From Bifidobacterium avesanii (GTDB taxonomy: Bacteria > Actinomycetota > Actinomycetes > Actinomycetales > Bifidobacteriaceae): 64,000 bases of DNA. Made by a program: the position numbers and the translations under genes. The notes under the pieces are model-generated. The model did not search any database. It was not told the origin of the DNA and saw only the letters and a program-made list of their open reading frames with translations. Shown one piece after another: positions 36,901-44,348 of the stretch (positions are counted from its first letter, which is position 1; every line of letters starts with the position of its first letter). The stretch covers positions 62,001 to 126,000 of the forward strand of contig NZ_WBSN01000002.1 in the NCBI RefSeq assembly GCF_009299475.1, read 5' to 3'.

Positions 36901-37877
36901 ACTTCGCCGGTGGCAAAGTTGATCGTGCCGTTGACCTTGCCATGACGGCCGCCAATGTCAAGGACCAAGGTATCGTCGAGGTACACCCACACGTCATCGT
37001 CGCCGGAGAAGGCGAACGTGGTGTCATTGCCTCCGGTCTTGCCATCCACAGGCTGTGTGAACGGCACATCCATCGTCAGACCGAAGCTGTGGTTCAGACC
37101 ACCGCATTCGGTCAGTTTGTACTCGCCCTTTTCCTTCGTGCAATCCTTGATGACATCACTGATTGATGGGCTGACAGTGCCGTTATTGAAGGGGAAGAAG
37201 CCAAGGTTCTTTGTGGAACTGTTATTCTTGTTGATGGCATCCGAGGTTTCCTCCCACGAATAGGTGCCCTTGGAATCAGGAGCGGCAGACAACTGCGCAT
37301 GCGTCTGGTCGCTGTCATACTCGTAGTAGCCGTTGTTCAGCTGGAACAGGTTCGGAGCCACGCTATAAGAAGTCTTGTAGCAGGTTACCGAATCATCGGT
37401 GCAAGAAGAAGCATCCTCAGTATCGAACAGATACTTCAGCGAATCGGTTGCACCGCCGGTGATGTTTTGGTCGCCGGACAAATGCGGATAGCCATCCTGC
37501 CCGAGTGTCGGTGCGACAATGCCCTGCCGCGCACCGCCGTAAGCTCCCGGAGCCGTCTTGAGGCTGGCAGAAGCGGACACATTCATCCACGGCGTGTACG
37601 TTGTGCCGTTGCGAATGGTGTTCCAGCTGTGCAGCGAGAACTTCAACGCACCCTGATTGATGCCACTGTTTTCGTGACTAACTCCATCCAGTCGCGGATC
37701 TGTCGGCACGAAGTCATAGCTGTAGTCCGAAACGTGGTTCCAGAGATTGCCCTCCTGACCAGATTGGCCAGCTGTAGCCTTATCCGTCTGCCCCAGCAGA
37801 TGACTGGAATTGCCCGGTAAATTGTAGCTGTAGCCCCAGTAGTCGTTTACCGTCATCGTGGCGCCGCTCGGCGACAC
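33960..37877 (-). CDS. LPxTG pilus tip adhesin, cut off from its signal peptide by an in-frame TGA
   Basis: 1,305 residues of a large surface protein. A fibro-slime/PA14-like domain lies at ~260-405 (FAFSGDDDVWVYLDDTLVLD). Two Cna-B/SpaA-like domains follow (ending YILEEQTPEGY and YWLKETTAPQGY, both E-box-like), then two Spy0128-type pilin repeats (TLNISKTVSGVG; TLSVKKTVQGAD). The sorting signal is LPLTG at 1264-1268 with a hydrophobic helix and RRRGG. This frame has no signal peptide. In the same frame, upstream of a TGA at 37905-37907, is a complete signal-peptide segment (37908-38102). The gene is therefore probably a 1,380-codon tip-pilin gene with one nonsense codon. Shaft pilin follows 148 bp downstream. 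Confidence 0.85.
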   Translation of the reverse strand: MSPSGATMTVNDYWGYSYNLPGNSSHLLGQTDKATAGQSGQEGNLWNHVSDYSYDFVPTDPRLDGVSHENSGINQGALKFSLHSWNTIRNGTTYTPWMNVSASASLKTAPGAYGGARQGIVAPTLGQDGYPHLSGDQNITGGATDSLKYLFDTEDASSCTDDSVTCYKTSYSVAPNLFQLNNGYYEYDSDQTHAQLSAAPDSKGTYSWEETSDAINKNNSSTKNLGFFPFNNGTVSPSISDVIKDCTKEKGEYKLTECGGLNHSFGLTMDVPFTQPVDGKTGGNDTTFAFSGDDDVWVYLDDTLVLDIGGRHGKVNGTINFATGEVKVWPQDSSKGTEFSTTLEAMYRAAGYTDRDFANSANWTKAANGQYIFADDTSHTLHFYYLERGNDQSNMKLTFNLRKTPQNDVLKVDQVGDPIAGVNFNLYEADANYKKTDETAVVSGTTDGDGQLAFKAADSNKLVTLNQLYAKSHYYILEEQTPEGYRGTKPVHLELKQDVNGDTYAVSANKFETGAVATPKVQTTIVSPKFTGERNSGADTKEFTVSDVAKADGKFVAVVMRCVAQNDADCKSKAPDVNNWQAVVGDPIDGWSEMGTGFAGVLAAAQANYKHGDEYNTFKLNDSNQPQIEVVDLPGEVGEYYYAAGDNDPVHYAIGYYYIPTTLLKASDASDTGGMYRLISDDKSFDRTYATELQVPNIKNVLIAQKTDANGNAVDATDVMNQAGFTLYADDNGKPNESAPYIAEHKTANQSVTDADGVNRLALAGSVSFPANKLDKPLKNGVYWLKETTAPQGYLLNEHYVKVVVDDAGVHADATAYIKGMDGAMTAVTAGEKDNVSVNVGLGTLVRTMTQWAGDGGDDPLQYVTGTLQTSTTVTSNSVANWQDASPSQTKNFQYSYGVTYPTPLLKYGYLALGTDNKLQDQSLDRTTFGVTDGFARVTMAPTANNDYLKDATPLFVGSTIVRVGDVKATTLNISKTVSGVGTNPDGEADFTFTVTLTDGDGENAKNLSGEFPYTVHALNQDDTVGDQIVGNNANGKLTLINGSGTLTLKKDQVAVITGLPEGTHYVVTEQVDTQNRFHQVSKSGDTGETSSEADKQAWAKFVNGFGQPATATLSVKKTVQGADWTQPDGKNFTFELKRTDSTSGDVTYQKDGMTTKLTTGGDTLTVSTSGHIANGTTTDPLNFAELSFSQTGTYAFSIKEQTQDHAQGWTYDTTEYTATVEVAEATAPASGLTATVTYTKGDVPLTGDDIPIFTNTFTAVSALPLTGGPASARDWLIGGGMFAVMAGLAMAAMHEWRRRGGLSL

Positions 37878-37904
37878 GGTCGCAACAGAATTTGAGGCCT
37901 TGGC

Positions 37905-38102
37905 TCACCGCGCAGCATCAATCTGTCCACTCGGCGTGGCTGCGGCCCCCGCAACGCCCTTCGCGTCCTCGGCGTAGGCGCTCACGCCGAATCCCACGCC
38001 GGCTCCGATCATGGACACGGCGACGACTCCCGCGATGGCGCGGCCGACGAACTTCCTCGTCGTCGGGCGCATGGCGGAGAACAAATCAGCAATCCCTCGC
38101 AT
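37905..38102 (-). pseudogene. Detached signal-peptide segment of the pilus tip gene
   Basis: 65 codons, MRGIADLFSAMRPTTRKF followed by a hydrophobic core (GRAIAGVVAVSMIGAGVGF) and an Ala-x-Ala cleavage site (SAYA), then a short mature stretch ending QIDAAR-TGA. It is in the same frame as the adhesin downstream, and the sense codons resume at once after the TGA (AKASNSVATVSPSGATM). No frameshift is needed: a single substitution would restore the gene. Either a true pseudogene, a sequencing error, or read-through of TGA. Confidence 0.8.
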
Positions 38103-38394
38103 AGCTTTTCAGCCCATCTCCTATATGCGGACGGTTCCGCAAGCTTCTACTATTTGGGAAAGCTAGCCGGAAGACACCCAAGATGAGACCACCCGAATGG
38201 TGGGGTTCGGCTACCCGAGACGCGAGCAAATGCCCGAATGGCGGGAACGTGGGCCCCTCGATGATCGCCGACGATTTTCTGTGATCTCGTCCACATAGGG
38301 GGAAACGGGGAGGGCAACACAACGAAACGCATGCTCCATTGGTGTACGTATATAATGAGCACATATATACGTACACCGATCGAGGAGTGTCGCC
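38103..38394. other. Divergent spacer between pilus locus and toxin-antitoxin module
   Basis: 292 bp. It contains the operator palindrome of the TA module at its right end and presumably the pilus promoter. No gene. Confidence 0.5.
38341..38377 (+). promoter_or_regulatory. Operator palindrome over the -10 of the PIN toxin-antitoxin operon
   Basis: A perfect 14-bp inverted repeat, GGTGTACGTATATA (38341-38354) and TATATACGTACACC (38364-38377), with a 9-bp spacer. A consensus TATAAT (38351-38356) overlaps the left arm and spacer. Binding of the antitoxin complex here would block the promoter. Confidence 0.88.
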
Positions 38395-38622
38395 ATGGCC
38401 AAACTGACCCTCAGCATTGACGAACGAGTCATCGCCAACGGCAAGCAATATGCCAAAAAGCAGGGGCGCACGCTGTCATCCATCGTGGAGGATTACCTGA
38501 GCGCATTGGGAGGCGGCGAGGCCATAACGCCATCGCCGTCCGTGCGGGCGCTCATGGGCATCGGACGGGGGCCGGCGGACGAGAACGCCTATCGGCGCCA
38601 TCTCGTGGAGAAATACCAATGA
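38395..38622 (+). CDS. DUF6364-type antitoxin (ribbon-helix-helix-like)
   Basis: A 75-residue DNA-binding antitoxin. The N-terminal KLTLSIDERVIANGKQYAKKQGRTLS has the beta strand plus two helices of ribbon-helix-helix proteins. The C-terminal ~25 residues would wrap the toxin. GAGGAG lies seven bases before ATG 38395. The stop overlaps the toxin start by four bases (ATGA), the usual antitoxin-toxin coupling. The perfect palindrome upstream is the expected autoregulatory site. Confidence 0.85.
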   Translation: MAKLTLSIDERVIANGKQYAKKQGRTLSSIVEDYLSALGGGEAITPSPSVRALMGIGRGPADENAYRRHLVEKYQ

Positions 38623-39038
38623 ACCGCCTCATCGTCGACACCAACGTGTTCCTTGACGTCATTCTGTCAAGAAAGCCGCTCTGCGACGCCTCCGCGGCCC
38701 TGCTGAGCCTCTCAACCCGTCCCGATCATGAGCTTTTGATGCCGGCGCACGCCGCCGCGACCATCGCCTACATCGTCGAAGCCAACGCCAACCGGGGCAG
38801 GGCGCGGCAGGCACTGTCGCTCTGCCTCGGCATCGCCCACGTGGCGCCGCTGGACGAGACGACGATTCTGCGGGGATTGTCCTACAACTTCAAGGACACC
38901 GAAGATTCATTCGTCGCCGCCATCGCGGAACGCGAGCACGCAACGTTCATCGTCACCAACAATGTGAAGGACTTCGCCCTGTCGCCCATTCCCGCCATCA
39001 CGCCGATCGAATACCTCAGCCGCATCAACGGCGAATGA
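38619..39038 (+). CDS. PIN-domain toxin (VapC-like ribonuclease)
   Basis: 139 residues spanning one PIN domain, a Mg-dependent RNase fold. Acidic residues that would form the active site are D7 in LIVDTNVFLD, E in the IVEANAN helix, and the DTEDSF and NVKDF segments near the C-terminus. The antitoxin start-stop overlap supports co-expression. The toxin stop is 11 bp from the 3' end of tRNA-Gly on the opposite strand. PIN toxins commonly cut tRNA or rRNA; the target here is unknown. Confidence 0.88.
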   Translation: MNRLIVDTNVFLDVILSRKPLCDASAALLSLSTRPDHELLMPAHAAATIAYIVEANANRGRARQALSLCLGIAHVAPLDETTILRGLSYNFKDTEDSFVAAIAEREHATFIVTNNVKDFALSPIPAITPIEYLSRINGE

Positions 39039-39049
39039 AGTCACCCCAG

Positions 39050-39123
39050 TGGAGCGGACGACGGGAATCGAACCCGCGTAATCAGTTTGGAAGACTGAGG
39101 CTCTACCATTGAGCTACGTCCGC
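39050..39123 (-). tRNA. tRNA-Gly, anticodon TCC
   Basis: Acceptor GCGGACG/CGTCCGC, D-arm GCTC-AATGGTA-GAGC, anticodon arm TCAGT-CTTCCAA-ACTGA with TCC at 34-36, T-arm with TTCGATT, discriminator T and encoded CCA (39050-39052). Its 3' end points towards the accessory region (pilus, TA), a typical island boundary, though I found no second copy of the tRNA end in the window. Confidence 0.96.
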
Positions 39124-39308
39124 ATGGAAGCCGCGAAACTTCCGGTGCACGATTATGGCATACACCCGCGGACTTTGCAAAATCGGCCGGCCCCTATATA
39201 AGAGGACGCGGCGCGCGGGGCGTCGACGGGGCGAACGCGTTAGAATGCCATGCGTCAATCCATCGACCCACGCCCACAAGGCGACGACGGCAGCAAGGAG
39301 CACCACGC

Positions 39309-40532
39309 ATGGCACAGTACGATTTCACCTCGATCATCGACAGGCACGGCAAGGACGCCATCGCCATCGACGCGGTGGGATCGACGACGAGGCCCGGATT
39401 CGCGCCGTCCGCCCCCAAGCCGGGGTTCGACGTGATCCCCATGTGGGTGGCGGACATGAACTTCCCCACCGCCCCGTCCGTGCGCGAGGAGATCATCCAT
39501 CGCATGGAGCACCCCATGTTCGGCTACTTCGACCCGAGCGATGCGTACTACCGGAGCATCATCGACTGGCACCGCGACCGCAACGGCGTGACCGGGCTCG
39601 CTCCGGAGCACATCGGCTACGAGAACGGCGTGCTCGGCGGCGTGGTCAGCGCGCTCAAGGCGTTCGCGCAGCCGGGCGACGCGGTGCTGCTTCACTCCCC
39701 CACCTACAACGGCTTCACGCACGCGATCGGGCAGAACGGCTTCCGCATCGAGCACAGCCCCCTGAGGCGCGACGCGGACGGCGTGTGGCGCATGGACTTC
39801 GACGACATGGACCGCCGGCTCAAGGAGAACAACATCCACGTGGCCGTGTTCTGCAGCCCGCACAACCCCACGGGCCGCGTGTGGGAGCGCTGGGAGATCG
39901 AGCGCGCGATGGAGGTGTACCGCGCGAACGACTGCGTGGTGGTCTCCGACGAGATCTGGTCGGACCTCATCCTCTCCGGCAACCGCCACATCCCCACGCA
40001 GTCGGTGAGCGACGACGCGCGCGAACGCACGATCGCCTTCTACGCGCCGAGCAAGACCTTCTCGCTGGCCGGGCTCGTGGGCAGCTACCACATCGCGTAC
40101 AACAAGTACCTGCGCGACCGGCTCGTCTCGGTGAGCGACAAGACCATCTACAACGCCATGAACGTGCTGTCCATGCACGCGCTGATCGGCGCCTACAAGC
40201 CCGAAGGACGCGAGTGGCTCGACCAGCTGCTCGGCGTGCTCACCGACAACGCGCGGCTCGCGGTCGACTACATCCGCGCGCACTTCCCCGGCGTGGACAC
40301 GGCCATGCCGCAGGGCACGTACATGCTGTTCCTCGACTGCACCGAGTGGTGCGCGGCGCACAGCGTGGAAATCGGCGAGCTCGTCCGGCGCGGCTGGGAC
40401 GTGGGCGTGGCGTGGGAGGACGGCCGACTGTTCGAGCACCCGTGCGCGATCCGCGTGAACCTTGCGCTGCCGAAGTCGCGCGTCGAGGAGGCGCTGCGGC
40501 GCATGACGGAGTACGCGTTCACGGAGCAGTGA
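39309..40532 (+). CDS. PatB/MalY-type C-S lyase (cystathionine beta-lyase-like)
   Basis: A 407-residue PLP fold-type I enzyme that should split C-S bonds of cystathionine or cysteine conjugates to give homocysteine or thiols, pyruvate and ammonia. Family marks are PMWVADMNFPTAPSV, FGYFDPSDAYY, FCSPHNPTGRVW, VVSDEIWSDL and the Schiff-base lysine K249 in APSKTFSLAGL. MalY homologues in E. coli also modulate MalT, but that cannot be inferred here. Transcribed alone; a CTATATAAGAG stretch near 39195-39206 may be the -10. A strong terminator follows the gene. Specific symbol left open because PatB, MalY and MetC-like members are hard to separate. Confidence 0.88.
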   Translation: MAQYDFTSIIDRHGKDAIAIDAVGSTTRPGFAPSAPKPGFDVIPMWVADMNFPTAPSVREEIIHRMEHPMFGYFDPSDAYYRSIIDWHRDRNGVTGLAPEHIGYENGVLGGVVSALKAFAQPGDAVLLHSPTYNGFTHAIGQNGFRIEHSPLRRDADGVWRMDFDDMDRRLKENNIHVAVFCSPHNPTGRVWERWEIERAMEVYRANDCVVVSDEIWSDLILSGNRHIPTQSVSDDARERTIAFYAPSKTFSLAGLVGSYHIAYNKYLRDRLVSVSDKTIYNAMNVLSMHALIGAYKPEGREWLDQLLGVLTDNARLAVDYIRAHFPGVDTAMPQGTYMLFLDCTEWCAAHSVEIGELVRRGWDVGVAWEDGRLFEHPCAIRVNLALPKSRVEEALRRMTEYAFTEQ

Positions 40533-40573
40533 GGCGCCGGGACACCGGGACTCCGGAACTCCGATGAGACGAC

Positions 40574-40619
40574 GATCGGGCCGGTCTTCCACAGCTGGGA
40601 AGACCGGCCCGATCATTTA
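40574..40619 (+). terminator. Intrinsic terminator after the C-S lyase gene
   Basis: A 17-bp GC-rich stem (40574-40590 with 40598-40614) with a short loop, followed by ATTTATTTT. It lies between two convergent genes. Confidence 0.92.
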
Positions 40620-40653
40620 TTTTCCGCGGCCGCCGCGGCTGCCGACCACCGCG

Positions 40654-42546
40654 CTACAGCTCGACGACGCGGGCCTCGTAGGGCTTCAGGTCGGCGGCGA
40701 GGCCGGACGCCACGCCCGAGGCCGGATCGGCGTCCAATTGCACGGACTGCGGGTCGGCGGAGAAGTTGAACAGGCCGACGATCGTGCGGTCGCCCTCCTT
40801 GCGCAGCATGGCGAGCACCGCGTCGTTGTGCGCGTCCCACGACGTCACCCACGCGTCGGGCGCGAAACAGGCGTCGGAGCGCATCTCGCGCAGGCCCTCC
40901 ATGCCCTCCCACAGGCGGTTCTGCAGCGTGCCGGGCTTGTGGCGCAGCTCGGCCTTGGCCCAGTCGAACTTGCTGCGGTGCAGGTTACGGCTGTCCTCGA
41001 TGCGGTCCGGGTCCTCCTTGTAGTCCCAGCCGTTGAGCTGGGCGATCTCATCGCCGCAGCTCAACATCGGGAAGCCGCGCAGGAACGACATCGCGCGGTG
41101 CAGCAGCAGATCGCGGTCCACCGCCGTGTCCAGCGCGGGACGGTCATGCGTGATGATCGCCCGCTCCACGCCGGTCAGGCTCGCCGTGGTGCCGCAGCTG
41201 CGCGCGTCGCCGGACGTCTCGTCGTAGTTGTACAGCTCGCCCATCGCCCAGCTGCCGGGCACCGCGCCCTCGTAGAAGTGGTACAGGAACTTCTTGTGCT
41301 TGAGCGGATCGATGCCGAGGCGGCGCTCCTCGTCCTCGTCGAGACCCCAGCCGATGTCGTCGTGGCAGCGCAGATAGTTGACGAACCAGCAGTTCGAGGG
41401 CAGGGCGTCCAGCGCGTCGATCTGCGCCTTGAGCAGGCGGACGTCCCCGTTGGCGAGCGCGCTCCACAGGTTCACCATGATCGACACGTTGTACAGCATG
41501 TGGCATTCCGGCTTCTCCGGCGTGCCGAAGTAGGCGGCGAGCTCCTTGGGCGCCATGACCACCTCGCCCTTGAGCACCACGGCCGGGCAGACGCATTCGA
41601 GCACGATGCGCAGCATGCGCACGATGGTGTGGACCTGCGGCAGGTTGCGGCAGTTGGTGCCGAGCTCCTTCCAGATGTACGGCACGGCGTCGAGGCGGAA
41701 CACCTCCACGCCCAGGTTCGCGAGGTGCATCACGGAGCTCATCATGGCCACGAGCACCTTCGGGTTGCGGTAGTTCAGGTCCCACTGGAACGGGTAGAAC
41801 TGGGTCATGACCCACTTGCCCATCCGCTCGTTCCAGCTGAAGTTGCCGGGCGCGGTGTTGGGGAAGACCTGCGGGACGTGCGCGTCGTACTCGTCCGGGA
41901 CGGTGCGGTCGTCGTAGCAGAAGTAGTAGTCCTGATACTCGGGGTCGCCGGCCTGCGCGGCCTTGGCCCAGCGGTGGGTGGAGGCCGTGTGGTTCATGAC
42001 GAAGTCGAGGCACAGGCTGATGCCGTTGGCGCGCAGCTGCTTGGTGAGCGCGGCGAGGTCCTCGTTGGTGCCGAAGCGGGGGTCCACGTTGTCGAAGTCC
42101 TCGACCGCGTAGCCGCCGTCGTTGTTCGGATGCGGCATCTGCAGCAGCGGCATGAGGTGCAGGTAGGTGAGCTTCTGCTCCTTCAAATAGGGGATCTTCT
42201 TCGCGAGCCTTTTGAGGTCGCCGGCGAACAGGTCGCTGTACATGGTCATGCCGAACATGTCGCCGCGCTTGTACCACTCGGGGTCCCGCTCGCGTTCGAC
42301 GTCGAGCCGCCGCAGGTCGTCGGGGCGGGCCGCGGCGGCTTCGGCCATGGCGGCGGTCAGGGCGTCGAGCGCGGTGCGGTCGTCGTAGAGCTCCATGAAC
42401 AGCCACTCGAGCTCGTCGCGGTGGCGGGCGAGGCGGGCGGCGAATGCGGCGTTGGGGGCGTGGGCGGCGCGGTTCTCGGCGGCGCGGGCGCTGGTGGACG
42501 GCTGGGGGCGAGCCGGGGTGTGTGCCTGAGTGTTTGCCTGGGCCAT
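40654..42546 (-). CDS. Amylosucrase-type GH13 glucosyltransferase
   Basis: A 630-residue (beta/alpha)8 enzyme of the GH13_4 group. It would transfer glucose from sucrose to alpha-glucan, or hydrolyse sucrose, releasing fructose. The helical N-domain and FAGDLKRLAKKIPYLKEQ are typical of amylosucrase. Catalytic residues: nucleophile Asp in VEVFRLDAVPYIW, acid/base Glu in VLKGEVVMA, third Asp in LRCHDDIGW; conserved region I is LDFVMNHTA. No signal peptide, so cytoplasmic; sucrose must be imported. ATG 42546 with AAGGAG seven bases upstream was preferred over the open frame to 42633. The first ~35 residues are low-complexity. Sucrose hydrolase is the main alternative. Confidence 0.88.
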   Translation of the reverse strand: MAQANTQAHTPARPQPSTSARAAENRAAHAPNAAFAARLARHRDELEWLFMELYDDRTALDALTAAMAEAAAARPDDLRRLDVERERDPEWYKRGDMFGMTMYSDLFAGDLKRLAKKIPYLKEQKLTYLHLMPLLQMPHPNNDGGYAVEDFDNVDPRFGTNEDLAALTKQLRANGISLCLDFVMNHTASTHRWAKAAQAGDPEYQDYYFCYDDRTVPDEYDAHVPQVFPNTAPGNFSWNERMGKWVMTQFYPFQWDLNYRNPKVLVAMMSSVMHLANLGVEVFRLDAVPYIWKELGTNCRNLPQVHTIVRMLRIVLECVCPAVVLKGEVVMAPKELAAYFGTPEKPECHMLYNVSIMVNLWSALANGDVRLLKAQIDALDALPSNCWFVNYLRCHDDIGWGLDEDEERRLGIDPLKHKKFLYHFYEGAVPGSWAMGELYNYDETSGDARSCGTTASLTGVERAIITHDRPALDTAVDRDLLLHRAMSFLRGFPMLSCGDEIAQLNGWDYKEDPDRIEDSRNLHRSKFDWAKAELRHKPGTLQNRLWEGMEGLREMRSDACFAPDAWVTSWDAHNDAVLAMLRKEGDRTIVGLFNFSADPQSVQLDADPASGVASGLAADLKPYEARVVEL

Positions 42547-42790
42547 GGGCGAACTCCTTCGTTCCTTCCTCAAGTGCATGACCGGTGCGTGGCGGCATAT
42601 GTCCATGGCGGACCATGGCGGTGAGCGGTGCACAGCGGTATGTGCCGGCGCGTCGGTGCACGGTTATATGTGGGCGTCAGACCTTTGACGCTTGGGAACA
42701 GACTATATCAAACCGGTTCGACACGCTATGCGGGCAGGTGGATTTGTTTACGCGGACGTCGCAACTCGTGTATGCGAGCCTCCGCCCAGC

Positions 42791-42830
42791 GCCGCATACC
42801 ACACTTCATTGCCGCATACCACACCTCATT
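42791..42830. repeat. 20-bp tandem duplication
   Basis: GCCGCATACCACACTTCATT at 42791-42810 is repeated at 42811-42830 with one change. Confidence 0.88.
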
Positions 42831-42873
42831 GCCGTGCGCCGCGACACGTCTCGCCCAGCCGCGCCCCGGCCCT

Positions 42874-42948
42874 GTGCAAAAGTTGCAGAACCGTGCGCAT
42901 CCGATCCGATATGAGGCCTGTATACGCACGGTTCTGCAACTTTTGCAC
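42874..42948. repeat. Family C palindrome, copy C1
   Basis: A perfect 24-bp inverted repeat: arms 42874-42897 and 42925-42948, core CAAAAGTTGCAGAACCG and its complement, 27-base loop. Confidence 0.95.
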
Positions 42949-43080
42949 GGAGCCGGACACACTGGAATGCACAGGGAAGCGTTACGGGTGTTGCGGGTTC
43001 ACGCCCGCACACCATGTCGCGCCGCAGCTCATTTCACCACGCCGACCGCATGCCGCCCTCGGCTGCACCTCATCTATATG

Positions 43081-43151
43081 GCAAAAGTTGCAGAACCGTG
43101 CGCGTATCGGCCTTATATTCGACTGTATGCGCTCGGATCTGCAACTTTTGC
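43081..43151. repeat. Family C palindrome, copy C2
   Basis: The same arms as C1 over 14 perfect outer pairs (43081-43094 with 43138-43151), then diverged inner pairs; 43-base interior. The left arm is identical to C1 over GCAAAAGTTGCAGAACCGTG. Confidence 0.9.
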
Positions 43152-43195
43152 ACGGGCGGGATGCGCTTGCGCATGGCGGAAGGCGGCCGGGAAGC

Positions 43196-43747
43196 CTATG
43201 CCCGGGCGCGGACCTCCAGCAGGACCACCGCCGAGGCGACGCCGCCATCGTGGCTCAGCGAGATGTGCCAGATGAATGGCGCCTCGCGTGCGGTGGGCGG
43301 CATTTGAGAGGGGGGCTCATTCAACGGCCCGACCGACGATCCACCCGACAGCCCGCCCAGCAACCCGGCCGGCGGCCCGGCTAACGATTCGCCCAACGAC
43401 TCGGCCAACGACTCGGCCAGCGCGCGGTGCACGTTCGCGTGGAGGACCACGCCCGGGCGGCCGCGGGAATCGTCGAGGATTTCCACGCCGGACCAGGGGA
43501 AATCGTCGAGCGTGTACGGGTTGGGCCTCTCCCCCAGCGCCTCGCACCACGCCTTGAGCACCGACTCCTTGCCGGCCCACTTGCCGGCCAGATGCGTGGA
43601 CTCGGCGTCGTGCTTCGCCGCCGCACGGGCCGAGGCCTGCCGCAGCTCGCGGGCGGAGAACAGGGCGCGCATGCGGGTGCCCGGCTCGGCGAGCTGCCCG
43701 GCGAACGCGGCCAGATCCACCACGTCATGGCCCAATCCGAGGATCAT
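43196..43747 (-). CDS. acpS: Holo-[acyl-carrier-protein] synthase
   Basis: A 183-residue 4'-phosphopantetheinyl transferase that activates ACP domains, here most likely the ACP of the Fas polypeptide encoded next on the same strand. Motifs: ILGLGHDVVDL (Mg-binding Asp), KWAGKESVLKAW (Glu/Lys) and ISLSHDGGVASAV. AcpS is usually 120-150 residues; the excess is an insert of about 40 residues between the last two motifs, LAESLAESLGESLAGPPA and Gly/Ser/Pro-rich sequence, coded by 12-bp near-tandem units. ATG 43747 has AAGGAG five bases upstream and a TATATA hexamer just before it. A 1.2-kb repeat-filled spacer separates it from fas. Confidence 0.93.
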   Translation of the reverse strand: MILGLGHDVVDLAAFAGQLAEPGTRMRALFSARELRQASARAAAKHDAESTHLAGKWAGKESVLKAWCEALGERPNPYTLDDFPWSGVEILDDSRGRPGVVLHANVHRALAESLAESLGESLAGPPAGLLGGLSGGSSVGPLNEPPSQMPPTAREAPFIWHISLSHDGGVASAVVLLEVRARA

Positions 43748-43833
43748 GTGCGCTCCTTATATACCGCATGCGTTTCCGACCACCATCCTATTACGAGGCA
43801 ATTCGACGCGCCGCCCGTACGTCAGGCCGCAAG

Positions 43834-44260
43834 CCGGGAACGCAGCACACGTGTGGAACGGCAAAAATGCCCCCTGCGTCATGGAGACAGACCACATGGC
43901 AGACCATGAGATGACCCGGAAAACGCCGACGCGGCGCACGCGGCAACGCAAACCGGGAACGCAACGTGCGGGAGGAACAGGGAATAAACACCGTTGCGGA
44001 ACAGCGGTCTCTTCTCAGTGTGATGCGTCGGCGATGCAACGACTTCACAGCCCAGGGATGCAATGTGCAGGTGAAATGGAAAGGAATGCCGCTGCGGCAC
44101 GGCGGTCGCACACCCCCAACGCAGTATGCCGCCGTTGCGGTACGCCCGCATCTTCCCAACGCGGCGCATCGGCGGCACAATGAACGCAATCCGGGAATGC
44201 GATGCACAGGCGTTATGGAGGCGGAATGCGGTAAATACCATTGCAATACGATGGTCGTCC
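43834..44260. repeat. Family H diverged tandem repeat
   Basis: Units beginning CCGGGAACGCA or close variants start at 43834, 43953, 44051 and 44191 (periods 119, 98 and 140). Each continues with a GTGCAGG-like and a CCGTTGCGG/CCGCTGCGG-like segment. Heavily diverged. Confidence 0.55.
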
Positions 44261-44348
44261 CGTGCGGATTACGACCCAGCGCGGCACAATGTCAGCGCGA
44301 AAGCAACTCCGCGGTTCCGCCGAAGCCACCCAACACGGCTGGACGAAC

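Larger units (their letters stand above)
42547..43195. other. Spacer between amylosucrase and acpS
   Basis: 649 bp, no gene. Contains a 20-bp tandem duplication (42791-42830) and two family C palindromes (42874-42948, 43081-43151). Confidence 0.75.

Noticed and set aside
38103..38483. Short frames between the pilus locus and the TA module
   Set aside because: They overlap the operator palindrome and the antitoxin gene; no coding bias.
39050..39123. Integrase attachment core duplicated elsewhere in the window
   Set aside because: I looked for a second copy of the tRNA-Gly 3' end and found none, so no att pair can be claimed.
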